From: Holothuria scabra
Lineage: Eukaryota > Echinodermata > Holothuroidea > Aspidochirotida > Holothuriidae
Assembly (NCBI GenBank): GCA_037179385.1
Contig: CM074181.1
Coordinates: 51,966,297-52,030,296, forward strand
Direction: 5' to 3'
Length of the DNA: 64,000 nucleotides
A program made the position numbers and the translations under genes. Below the pieces are notes generated by a model. The model made no database searches and was not told the DNA's origin. It saw only the letters and a list, made by a program, of their open reading frames with translations. Within the stretch, counting starts at the first letter, position 1. Every line of letters starts with the position of its first letter. Shown here piece after piece: positions 10,274 through 21,543 of the stretch.

Positions 10274-11714
10274 ACAACAGCATCACCCTTGTATTATCAT
10301 GCACAATAATTCCAATGTAAAATTATCTTTCAGAATACAAACACTGAACAGGTTGCCATGGCAATGTATGAAGTGTGAAATTAATTGAGCAAAATGGCTA
10401 CTGATGGCTTAGGGGAACTGAAAGCTTAACAAATCTTTTAAAGGAATTCAATGTTTAGGTAATGGCAACCTCAAGCTCACAATTACGGTAAAGTGCTCAC
10501 CTATCAGACTCACAGCATATATGTTATAAATATATATACAACTGACCACACTGCCAATTTAGTGATTCCTTTTCAGGCCTTGGATTTTCCAAAATAATTA
10601 TGGTTGCCATGCAGGCTTGCAACCATTATACTGTGTTTAGTTGTCCACAAGGAAAATTGGTTTTCTAAACTTTTTTTGTACATTTTCACACAACTACTGT
10701 ACAAAACATTATGTTACACAAGAATTTGTGTTTTTGGTAGTTGCAATTCAGAAGAGTGTGTTTTCATGTACTATTTATCTTGCAAAATATGGAATGTGTG
10801 AGAGACAAAAAATTTAATTAACAGAAATATGATAATAATAAAAGGTGAAAAGAGTTTATTAAAAAGCTGTACAGGCTTGAATCAGATAAAAAAAAAAGGT
10901 TACTTTTTTATCTACCGAGAAAAAGTGGTTGTCCTTTGGTCAACCAACTTTTAACTTCTGGTGGCCTGTACGGAACTTTGGTTGCCTCATATGTCCCCCG
11001 TCAAAACCTCCCAAGCCTGCTGCACCTGTCTACTTGTTTATCTGGATGGTTCATACTGAACATAGTTGACATATCAACACACTTTGCACATCTATGTGAG
11101 GTTATAACATCACTCATGTATTTTCATCTCCTTCCTCTTGGGAGTGTCGCATCTCCTCCCCATAACCTAGATGAGACGTCTTTAAATTACTTCATGATGT
11201 TGATAATATGCATTACTACTAATGGTAGTAATTAAATCTAATTACAACTGATTTCAGGATCATCTTAGGGTAGTTATGGCAACTTATCAACCTATCAATT
11301 TTATTTCAAATTTGCTGTCCTAATAACCTTCAGCACAAAAGTTCCAACAGACCAAACATGCTTAAAAGATGGGTTAAAGGTCACATCAAAATTTGGTGTT
11401 AGAGGGGTATAGTCTTATCCCAAGCAATTTGGTGAAATTATAGCATTGAAACGCACTTGAAGCAAGCACATGACATCATGTCCTCATACTATATGGACAC
11501 TCTTAATTATGTTGCTTTAAAAACTTTTCAAACTATTTTCTCAGGAATAATTCCATATTATCAGTTTGTTTAAGTGGCACGAGAACTTTACAAACTGTGC
11601 ATTCCCCAAAAAGAGGTTCTAGCTATTAGCTTCAAGGTCAACACACCAGTCTAAGAAAACAAAGGGAAACCAAGCATTCTTTGTCAATGTGAGCAAGTGA
11701 TATAATCTATACTG
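10274..11714. other. No gene recognised
   Basis: AT-rich sequence with one X-box-like motif at 10353. The 99-codon frame at 10936-11235 has no recognisable domain and no convincing splice context. Confidence 0.5.
10353..10366. promoter_or_regulatory. X-box-like (RFX) palindrome
   Basis: GTTGCCATGGCAAT matches the RFX X-box pattern GTNRCC-N0-3-RGYAAC with one mismatch at the last base. Function is not shown; no promoter is identified nearby. Confidence 0.3.
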
Positions 11715-11870
11715 CCCTCAAGTTCAGAAATCTAGTAACTTCATTCACTGATATCTTGAGAAACATGTCTAATTTGAATGGTACTTTCACCACACTGTGA
11801 AGATATGGTTCTTCTTTCACATATGAAAATTAAAATTTTGATTAAACTTCCTCTTTAAACCTAAAAAAAA
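11715..11870 (+). mobile_element. Family Q single arm
   Basis: ATATCTTGAGAAACATGTC, followed by a CACCACACTGTGAAGATATG block, matches one arm of the fold-back element at 13298-13853. The opposite arm is absent. Confidence 0.45.
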
Positions 11871-12642
11871 AAAATTAATTTGGCCAACTCTTTTTAATAA
11901 ATCCTTGGAAACAAGAGTAATGAACTCCAAGCTTCATTTGCAATTAAGTATGAGGTACACTTTATATTACCTCCATGCTCAGGCGCTACCAATGACAGAG
12001 ATGTCTACACATGACCGATTTCATTCCACTTTCAAATGTCACATCTTCTAACTTTAACTAGCTGTTGAAAAACAAAAGATGCCTTTAACATCTATGTGCA
12101 TTCTTGGGCTCTGAGGAGTCGGACCACATCCTCCTGCTATTTGTCTGCATTCCTACCACTGGCGACAGATGTGGCCCATAAATCAAAATCTGCCTCCCTC
12201 TCCACTCCCATCTTCTCCTGACAGCAACCTCTGAAAAAAGAGGCTTTCAGAGAGCAGATGAAAGATGCTGACTCTCATGGGTATGAAACACTAATTAGAA
12301 AGATGTTGTCTATACTGGATGAACACATCTCATCTCTATATTCCTCTTTCATCTTATAGGCCTACCTGTCTCTCAGTAAAAAGTCATCACCAGTATTGTC
12401 CTTATCGTGACTGACGCAAAACTATGTTCACCGTGAACATAATCTACTGCTTTCAAATTTTCATACAGTAGATTGCTGAAACAGTACCGCTTTCATTCAA
12501 ATGAAAACATTTTTTTAGCTTGGATTACTCCATTCTAACATCAAAGGAATTAGTTGTAGTGCAGCATTTGAAACAAATTAAAGGTCTGCCAATGAATGTA
12601 TACTGATTATAACAATAACTACAAGGTGCAATAATGTGCATC
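11871..12642. other. No gene recognised
   Basis: Mixed unique-looking sequence. A slightly more G+C-rich stretch at 12110-12280 has no extended open frame. Confidence 0.45.
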
Positions 12643-12900
12643 TTAAAGGGGAAGTGTAGTCATCACAATTTGATTAGTACAGTAGTCTGTTGTGTTTCAA
12701 GATTGGCTCTTGAGAGTCATGTAACAATTTTTTTTACTGAATCATGATATTTAGGATGGTAACTCATTGGTTTACCTTGAAGATGTCAAATGCAAGTCCT
12801 CAAATATCATGAAAAATACTTGAAACTGAAATAAGAAGAAATCTGTGCCATCTGGCTGTTGTTTCGAAATTTGGGGTGGCCGGTTCTTGCCCTTTTAATC
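12643..12900 (+). mobile_element. Family D MITE, full copy
   Basis: The left end AAAGGGGAAGTGTAGTCATC and right end TTTGGGGTGGCCGGTTCTTGCCCTTTTAA are inverted-repeat-like. The interior GGCTCTTGAGAGTCATGTAACAA and AAATATCATGAAAAATACTT blocks recur in every D copy. No coding potential. Confidence 0.75.
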
Positions 12901-13044
12901 AAGAATAAGTTGCGAAAATGGCATATCAGGGCCAGAGGAAATTACTGCATCTGCAAGAGTATCATAACATATATATGTAGTTAATAGATGAGGGTTTAAA
13001 GCTCGGTTCTAAGCAATTCATGTAAGTGGGGCTAACCACCTGCT

Positions 13045-13145
13045 TTCTTTCTAGTTGTTGCTCACTGGATTCTTTTCCTAAATCCACTGGTTATGCTCAG
13101 AACTTAGAAGAAGAGCAGTGGGTTCCATTTTAAAGTCTCAACTGA
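13045..13145 (-). mobile_element. Family B SINE fragment
   Basis: GTTGCTCACTGGATTCTTTTCC and the following GTGGGTTCCATTTTAAAGTC match the body of B6 and B7 in the same orientation. Neither the tRNA-like head nor the tail is preserved. Confidence 0.55.
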
Positions 13146-13297
13146 TATATTGTGTCCTCTTCACTCAATTCAAACAGGAAAGGGGTAGGAGAAACTGGGA
13201 ACAAACAAGTTACTTTGTTCGGATGTGTCTCTATAATTTCAACTGTCCAGTCATGAGTAAACCCTTCTTGAGATATGATTTGACTTAGAAATATTGA

Positions 13298-13853
13298 CTT
13301 GAAAAGAATAGTTTAGAACCAAATTTACTTTTATGCTACAAGAAACACATTCTAAGTCTCTGGTGAAATTTCTATTCATCTATGTTCATTTAGAACTCGA
13401 GATATTAGCAATTGAACGTGGCAACCTTTCTAAATAGGATGAACTTGAAGCAAGAAGGTGTGATCTCTCTGTTGGCCATTGCATTGTATTTATAATTTAC
13501 CACCAGTTTTATGCAACTAAACTCTGATATATTGATACCATAGGTGCATCCTGACCAATGCAAGTTTACGAGCCTTAGGCACAAGATAGCATCCCTAATC
13601 AATTCAAGGTCAAATAAACAATGAAAAATAAGAAAAAAAACACCATTGGCCAGCAATGTGAATCCATGATATCACATCTGCTTGCTTCAATTCAAGTTCA
13701 CTTTTTATAGAAAATGTGTCAACTTCTACTGGCAATATCTCAAGATCCAAACATGGAAAATGAGTGAAACTTTCACCAGAATGGTAAGAATATGATCCTC
13801 TTCAACATACGTTCAAACAAAAATTTGCTTTGGGACTGTTCTTTTAATAAGTG
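13298..13853. mobile_element. Family Q fold-back element with ~130 bp arms
   Basis: The left arm 13298-13405 (AAAAGAATAGTTTAGAACC... CTCTGGTGAAATTTC... ATATTAGCAATTG) is the imperfect reverse complement of 13715-13853 (GGCAATATCTCAAGATCC... GAAACTTTCACCAGAATGG... GACTGTTCTTTT). Single arms of the same family occur at 11715-11870 and 33695-33815. The spacer has a chance minus-strand frame (13405-13656). Confidence 0.65.
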
Positions 13854-13859
13854 TTATTG

Positions 13860-15111
13860 TTTAAATGTTCACATATTTTTTTAAATGAATTCCAACCACA
13901 CAAATAAATAAATACCTTTGAATAACTTCTTATTGCAGTAACAGAGGCCAAACAAACTTGTTTTGACTTTTGAAACTGGCACACATTATCCAACAAAATG
14001 AGATCCTGAACCTGTCATCTCTCTACTTCGAAAGACCTCCAGTCCTGCACAAGAGAAAACAAGGAGAAGTGATAATCATTACACAGAACCACAAAACAAA
14101 TCTACCTGGAAAGTTAACTTGAAGAATCTTTTGCAAGCTCCTCGATATGGGATGACAAATGCTCTAAACTATTTTGAGAATTGATGCATGGGATTTTACA
14201 ATCCATCCAACTACCTCTGATTTATGGGGTGGATGTGTTGGCAAACCAATCAAAAACGTTTACGTGAAGCACACAAGCATTCGTTATTCCAATTTATCCT
14301 CATGCTCAATGTTTACGATTGACATCTTATTTTGGTCACATGGCTGCAGTTGAGCTGTTTTAGTAACAAAAATCAAAGAGCTATAAATCTTATTACTATA
14401 GTAGAAAAGCTATTTGAATACAACATTAACAAAGAAATGTCTATTCAAGAATTTTCCAATTTTTTTTTTATTTTTACACCAGCAATATCAAGCATGCATT
14501 CTTTGCAGGTCAAAGGCCTGTGTCAATTTTCTCAAAGTATACTAACTGACCATTATGTAAGGAGGGGAGGGGATAACAAAGGAAAAAGAACTCTGGCATT
14601 AAATGTCATACAAATATAAATTGCATAAAATGGGTGCACAATCAAAATGATGAAGAAACGGACATGAGAAAAAATTGGACATTCCTGGGAGGTACCTTGA
14701 TTTAAACATTCCTCTCCAAGACTATAGTTACAAGTCTAGATATCAGTGAGGTACAGTTAATTAATTCAACTATGTAAATGCAAAAATTTGACAAAAGTTA
14801 ACCACATTGTTTTTTTTTCTACGAAAAGAAGATCATTTTCAGTATAATACTTGAAATGAGATAGGAGGTAACAGAGGGAAAAGGAGAGGCAGTTTCATCA
14901 TAATGAAACATTCCTTCTTACTTTTTGCTGAATCCTCTTTCTCTTCCTGTTTACCTCTTATTGCTTCGGGAGGAAAACAAGCTCACACTCCATGTAAGGT
15001 TTCACATTTGATAAATTGACTAACAGTAACAGATAGGATACACAGAAAGTTAGGTAACATTTGGGGTCAGCTAAAAGGCCAGTCAAGCTTGTGTTAATTG
15101 CTTTTCATGCT
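13860..15111. other. No gene recognised
   Basis: AT-rich. The 95-codon frame at 14332-14619 shows no domain. The stretch at 14870-14960 is purine-biased. Confidence 0.5.
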
Positions 15112-15265
15112 TTGTGAACAAAATGAAAGCATACCTCATTTGAGGGCATAGATCATGTAACAAACTCAGATACTAGTTACACCCTACACCGCCTTTGATC
15201 TACTGGGGTGTCTATGTTGCTTTCTCAAGAAGCAATGTCATGGCATGACTGAACAAAGGAATCGT
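15112..15265 (+). repeat. Family F dispersed repeat
   Basis: Matches the reverse complement of 3990-4145 (ATTTGAGGGCATAGATCATG, CTTTGATCTACTGGGGTGTC, TTCTCAAGAAGCAATG). Orientation is opposite to the first copy. Confidence 0.65.
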
Positions 15266-16582
15266 GTGATACAAAACTTGTATCCTGTATGACCAGGGCA
15301 CACTACACAAAGTTGGATGAAATCATATCCAGCTCAGGCTGGGGGCCACAAACTAACAAACTGGGGGAGGGGGACAAGTGCGCATGGGAGCTTGCTGGTT
15401 GGGGGAGGGTTATTTTTGCCTCTTTCAATGAGCCTTGATGCTACAAGGTGTGAGGTTATTCCCTTTCAAAAGATTAATGGTTTGGTTATTATGGTTTATT
15501 AAGATAATTTTTTTTATTCTGTTAAGTTCGAGACTTTTTCAGGTAAAGCTTTTGGGGGCACATATGTATGCCCCCTTGTGACCCTGTGACTATGGACCTG
15601 TAGTTTGTGATAAACTAATGAGGCCACAGACCATTCTATTCAAACAAACTTTTACCATGGTCTCAGTGCAGTTAAGTAGGGATTGCAGGTGTAAGTAGAT
15701 ACTGAGGAGATGAGGAGTATGTGAGGTTTGCTAAAAACAGTGCAAAAACCCAAATGCAACATAACACCCTCACTCTCAGTGCAACTATAATTTGTATCCT
15801 TTACAGAACCATACACAAAAATCTCATATAAGTATATTAAACTAACCTATATAGGGCCACTATTTTGTCTTTCGAGTTTGGTTCACAATTTTTTTTTGGG
15901 GGGGGGGGGGCACTACAAAGAGCAGTGTAACAGTCCATTCACTGACAGCTGCACAATGCTATGAAAGTGCAGTCAGTCTAAACCCCTTTAAGACATTTCA
16001 CATCCTTCAGATTCAAACTGCAGACCTAACTTTTTTCTAGCCCTCTATGCATACAAGAATATTTCACTATCGATAGGAATTCATGTTGCTATGATTCATT
16101 AACTACAGATGAGGTTCTGAAAATAAAAAAAAAAAAAATGCATTTTTGATTTGATCCTCTCAAGGATTTCACGATTCTTATAGTATTAAAACAGAATATA
16201 AGGCATACACTGCTGACTCATCCAGGTGTACAAGGATCATTTGATATTGAGTCATAGAACATACTTGAGAAGGGTCACAAACATTGCTGAGTTGCTTCAG
16301 ACAAAGAAAATGAAATAGAGATTGCTCATTCTTAGATTCTGCTGGTACTGACTTTTTATAGCACAGAAAAAAAAATATAATTTTCTATGCATTAAGTTTT
16401 GTGAAAAGGCTTGTGTGGTTAAAATCCCCAAAGCTTCCTGCAATGATTACATGCGTGAAAGTAGCCATGCTGCAGCTTACTCAGCCAAGCTATACAGCTG
16501 CCGCAGCTAAACTTCCTTACCATACAAATTATAATACGAGTACGAGGATCGAGCTCCTACTGTACTGTACTGCATGTAGCAA
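15266..16582. other. No gene; G14 homopolymer
   Basis: A G-homopolymer of about 14 lies at 15898-15911, directly after a T-run. No gene or shared repeat is supported in the rest. Confidence 0.5.
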
Positions 16583-16834
16583 TTGCAGCCTGAGGCAACT
16601 GCAGCCTACCAGTTTGACAGGAGGTTAATGAGAGGTGATATCGACAATTCCAAAATTATGGAGAAAGTAAAGCAATATATACTGTTGAATAATTATTGTA
16701 ACAAAATCTGGTGTGATCTTCCAAATGATGCTAAACTTTCTAGATCTTATGCAACTTTTAAAGGCAAAGTCAAATCTCATTTGATAGACAGCTACTCTGC
16801 TCAAGTTTTGTGCCAAATTGGACCCGCCTTCTAG
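16583..16834 (+). pseudogene. Non-LTR retrotransposon reverse transcriptase, C-terminal remnant
   Basis: The frame contains NKIWCDLPNDAKLS and then FKGKVKSHLID. This pattern (IWNxLP, then a spacer, then FKxxLKxxL) is characteristic of the extreme C-terminus of reverse transcriptases of the Jockey/CR1/L2-type non-LTR retrotransposons. The match covers roughly residues 39-68 of the 83-residue frame; the residues before it do not look like reverse transcriptase. The catalytic domain, endonuclease and ORF1 are all missing, so this is a typical 5'-truncated dead copy. Sequence 3' of the stop at 16832-16834 is AT-rich and would be its 3' untranslated region; I could not define its end. The recognition rests on motif memory, not on a search. 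Confidence 0.55.
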
Positions 16835-17433
16835 CATCTTGTTAATGACTATATATTACACCATTGCAGCTTGTTTTTTATTTATGCATCTATGTAATTT
16901 TGCAAAACCGAAATATACTGAACTATACAAATACAACAATATAAAAAATATATTTCCCAGTCAAAATTCTTTTCATATAATATTGAATAACCATGTCACA
17001 AGATAGGTCACATTCTCTCCCAACACCCCTCTCCCCACTCCTGGCCTTAGTTGGAAGACCTACTTTACAAACAAAAGGCTTGTGATGAATCATAGTTGCT
17101 GTGTGCTATATTTTGCTGTAGAACACATAGCAGTGGCACAACTATCGGACTTGAATGACCACTTCCACACGAGAGTGCAATTTGCCCCGGATGTTTTCTA
17201 AAAAGTCAGTTTATTTGTACTTATTACTGTTAGAGAATGTGATGTCCAGACCAAGATCAATTGAATAAAAATGCTAACATGTTTCCTACATATTCTGCAA
17301 TATAAAGCACAATAACCCATGCTGCTTATATGTCAAGTGCAAAATCAGATTGTCTTTGAACTGCTACCCAAATTTTTTTTCACCTAAAAAAGGAATACCT
17401 ACCAATTTCTGCATGTTATGTATTTTAAAGGTA
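16835..17433. other. No gene; possible 3' tail of the retrotransposon remnant
   Basis: Very AT-rich from 16840 to 17000, then ordinary AT-rich sequence. Short overlapping frames have no domain. Confidence 0.4.
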
Positions 17434-17703
17434 AGGAGCAGTCCCCAAAATTTACATGAAGGAAAAGCTAATAACACAATATTTGTCTTATTTCTCTTCA
17501 AAGTATCTTTCATTACATTTAATGACTCTAGTATTGCATATTTCAAGGTAAACCAAGCAGTTACTTCTACTAAATTTCACATTTGAAGAGAAAAAATGTT
17601 GTCACCTGACTCCCAACAGCCAATCATGAAACTGGACAGTCTACTACACTACTTCAATTTGGGATGACTGCTCTTGCCTTTTAAAGAAGATATCCCTTAA
17701 CTT
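17434..17703 (-). mobile_element. Family D MITE, full copy
   Basis: Starts GGTAAGGAGCAGTCCCCAAA and ends GGGATGACTGCTCTTGCCTTTTAAAG, which are inverted-repeat-like. The interior includes GTTGTCACCTGACTCCC and AGCCAATCATGAAACTGGAC, shared with D4, D7 and D8. This intact copy is the best reference for the interrupted copy at 51713-52568. Confidence 0.75.
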
Positions 17704-18461
17704 TGCTTCGATGCACTTCACTCAAATGTGCCTGGAAGTTCTTATCATTAATGCATGAACATACAAGAATTTAAAATGTTAATACATGGGGAATCATCTG
17801 TTACCATGAATTCAAAAGTCATCTGCTAATGTATTTTTTCAAAAATGAATGCAATTCTAAAACACAATTAAGACAGACATCTTGTAATGGATGGAGACAT
17901 ATTTTTCATACATGTATGTGGCTGGTATGATAAGTACATGTACTGGCTTTACAGGGATATTTCCAAATATGACACACTGGCTATGCATAAGTCTTTCAGT
18001 ATTCCTGACCATGCTGGAAAGAAAATTCCCCCAAACACCCTCCTTCTTGGTGCTATTAGTTCACCTGGCAAAGTTGCGGTTAAGTGGGGGTATACATATG
18101 TAGGTGGATAGGAGGTAAAAAAAGGAGCAATGTCATCTATTTGCAAATCAGGTTATATATCACTGTAAATTACTAAGTGGACTCAAAAGGAAACTTGGAC
18201 TTTTGAATCAACACATGCAAGAAGTACAGATTTATCCCCCCCCCCCAAAAAAAAAAAAACCTTCATTGTGTTCCTTTTTTACTTGAAAGGAAAAGGCAAT
18301 AATGCCATTTGGGATCCTGATTATTATTGAAGTTAGTCTGATGAGAGTTTGACGGTATGCCAACACAAATGTGTTATACAGTGTCAGTCAACTCGATAAA
18401 AAGATAAAAGTAAATTTTTTCAAGTAGGCTATGGATTAAGTTGAAAGATAATGTGGTTTCC

Positions 18462-18705
18462 CTTTAGTCACCAATTATCATTGTTATACAGTTAAAAGTA
18501 TTGGATGAATGGCTCTTGAAATTATGTGACAAGATTTTCCTATTGAAATGTTTACAAGGAGAAATTCCTTAGTTTACCTCCAGTGTGAAGGTGCTAAACA
18601 TGAAATATCATGAAAAACTATAGTACTTAAAAGATAAAACAGAAGTAAAATGTAACATTAAGAGGTTGTTCCAAAATAAGCCGGGTTTAGGGCAACTGCT
18701 TGAAT
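18462..18705 (+). mobile_element. Family D MITE, diverged copy
   Basis: CCCTTTAGTCACCAATTATC at the left, then GGCTCTTGAAATTATGTGACAAG, TTACCTCCAGTGTGAAGGTG and ATGAAATATCATGAAAAACT, in the same order as in D1 and D5. The right terminus is degraded. Confidence 0.6.
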
Positions 18706-20163
18706 GTCTTTATCACTATCTCTTTTGCCACCTGACTACTGACAACTTGAAGTAAACATCTGACCGATTTTGTTATGCTAGCCAAAAGAGGGAAAGCATG
18801 TCTGCAGGATTAATTCATAATTTAAGTGCCACACAGTAGTTTAATGTATATGTACTGAGGAGCATAGGGCTGTCCAGGGCCACCCAGTTTGGGCATGTAC
18901 ATCACTGCGCTTACAAAAAGTGTCTGCTCTAGGTGGTCTCTATTGTTTTATGCGGATTTGCACTCAAAATCATTGTACTTAAGTTGCAACTCTGCGTAAG
19001 TTTAGTGGCCGGAAAATCTTTAAACTCTGCAAGTTGATGGAATACCAGGCCTACCAATCTCCACTGATGGCTAACTCTGTTACCTTATGAACTTCAGTTC
19101 ATTGGCAAACAAACTCTTTCCTGTACTGCCTCTTTGACAACAGACTTTCAGCTCAAAGCAAGAGCGCTAAAGATGACAGGTTTTAATTAAAGTCAGAAGC
19201 ACAATTTTGGCAGCTAAAGTAGATGAGGAAATGAGTATACTTGATCAAACAAATTATAGGGCTGATAAAAATCTGTAGCCTCCCCTTTAAGGACATCTTA
19301 CCGCAGATTTGAGCTGAAAATATTCGAGCAGAATCTGTCCCATTACACCAGGAGCATCAATGAACCAAGGTTCCCTCTGGGCAAAATAATGCCAAGTAGA
19401 TGAATGAAACTCCTGGAATATTTAATTAATAATCTCAAGCAAAGATATTAACAAGAAAAAAATTGCATCTGTTTTTTATGGACTGTTTTTGAGAATTGAG
19501 CTGAGATATGCAGAAGCCAAACATTTCATCTACAAATGAACTGAGTATGTACTTTAGGGGTTGTAGATTTCTTCAGTTACCAGTTCTGAAAATGGTATGT
19601 AAATATTATGAACCAAACTTGTTTTAATCTCACAAGAGTCAGTGGTTACTGGTAATGACTTTAGAGGGAAATATTGTGTTTAAAATGCTCCAACAAAGCA
19701 TTGAAAGTAAACAGCTCTAGTCATTTTCAAATCATTGGCTCTCAACAATAAACTTCATCAATATCTTCATTTCCTCAAAATATTATATATGCACGAGAAG
19801 AGTTATGGAAGGTGCATCTTGTGAAATGTTGGAAAGTTTGGAAGAGCAAACTAAACTTGAGCAACAAACAACTGAATATCTGTCTTAGGGAAACTTATTT
19901 CTTGAAAAGAATAACTGTCTGATTTGTAATTATTTATTACTCTTTGCACATAATATTGGTTTTAAAGGATGAAATTTTTTTTGTATAACAAACACAATAA
20001 TTCACTTTAAAAACACAAGGAATAATAACAAGTTACTAAGCAAAGGAAATCAAATGCTTCTTCCATCTGACAGCTAACAGAGAATTTCTTTGGGGGGGGG
20101 GGTATATATGTTTGATTAAGATTTTGATAAGATTTTACTCACAGCTCAGTTTCTATCCAATTA
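18706..20163. other. No gene recognised
   Basis: AT-rich sequence with a G-homopolymer at about 20093-20102. No shared repeat identified. Confidence 0.5.
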
Positions 20164-20360
20164 ATTACAGTCAGGCCATTGACGACATGGCTTCTTTTCC
20201 CTAAGTGCTCTATTGTTTATGTGGAGCAGCACCAAGCACAAAGACAGTAGGTTCTGTTTATAAAGTCTTCGCCATGACCTTCCAGGATCCAGGAGTCCAA
20301 TTCCAGATCTCTGACTGAAAGTTATGCTAACCAGTCCATCTGGTAGTCAAGGTAGGAGTA
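20164..20360 (-). mobile_element. Family B SINE, nearly full length
   Basis: CCCTAAGTGCTCTATTGTTTATG, GTAGGTTCTGTTTATAAAGTC and the tRNA-like head follow the same order as B6 and B7. On the minus strand the head contains an A-box-like ACCAGATGGACTGG region and a B-box-like core near 20300. Confidence 0.6.
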
Positions 20361-21543
20361 CCTGGGAAGAAGGCTATATTTTCACTTCATACCATAAAGG
20401 TGTTTGACATTATAAGATTACAATGCATTTTGGGAAGGATTGTTTCTGTTGCTGTACCAATTGCACATAGTCTGTCTTAATGAACTGCAAATTACTATAG
20501 AAATCATAATGCACAACCTACATGTCAATGCACGAGATTTCATTTTGAAGGAAATGTCTTACACATAGACTGAAAACATTGTTGAATAGAGTAAGAAGTT
20601 ACTTCAAAATCATTCCACAAACATCAAGTTCAACTTGCTTAAAGCAAAAGGAGGAACAATCTTCTAATTTCTAATAATCAAGAACACAACTTGACAAATG
20701 AGCAACTGAAGTCCCTTAGCACCAATTGCTGTAGTTTTCACAACCTCACAAGGTATATAAAGCAAAGTTAACTCTTTGGCTAAGGAAGTGGTCCATCCCG
20801 CCATACTGAGCTATGTATTATATTACGTATACATAACACGTATTATCAGTTCCGCAAAATGGGAAGTTTTTGTACAGATGCCGCCATATTTGTGCTGCTA
20901 TACTCCAAGAGGATACATGATATTAAGTATCTCCTCTTCAAGCCTATTCCATGCCCAAAACATGATTACACACCATAGATTTATAATGGGGTACCCGAGG
21001 ATGCAGCTGAGTGCTATGGTTTCCCGGCCTACGCATATGGTAAATAATGGTTTTGCAGCGAAACCATGCGTAGCGAAGGGACTTCTTATCCTGGGTTGTG
21101 CTATTTTAATGTAGGTTTCTCTAAACTAGTTTCATCCCTTTTCCACATATCAAATTATTGAACTATTAATTTTGTATTCATAAACAAGGTTAAAAGCCTC
21201 TCAACCTGTACATTAGCAAATAATGATCTACTCTCAATGGATGTATTCCAGCTGCACTCTCATGCACTGCTTGCAATATAACCTTTAATTCAAGCTCTGA
21301 ACTTCCTCTTTACTGGGACTAATATAACTTGCAGTCTACTCAATCTTATTTTCAAATTCATTTATACATGACATGCATCATCTCACCCAAACACTAATTT
21401 GAATAGTTATAATATCAGCAAGAAAAATTTCAGTCTTTAAATTGAGCAAGGGATGATCTAGTAGACAGTAGATAGTAGTTAATAATTACTTACTGCCTCT
21501 AAAAAACATATATAGCCATATAAACAGTGAGAGTTAAAGTTAG
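20361..21543. other. No gene recognised
   Basis: Contains a short imperfect inverted repeat around 20999-21080 (TATGGTTTC...CTACGCAT against GAAACCATGCGTAG). A 112-codon frame at 20776-21114 has no recognisable domain. Confidence 0.5.
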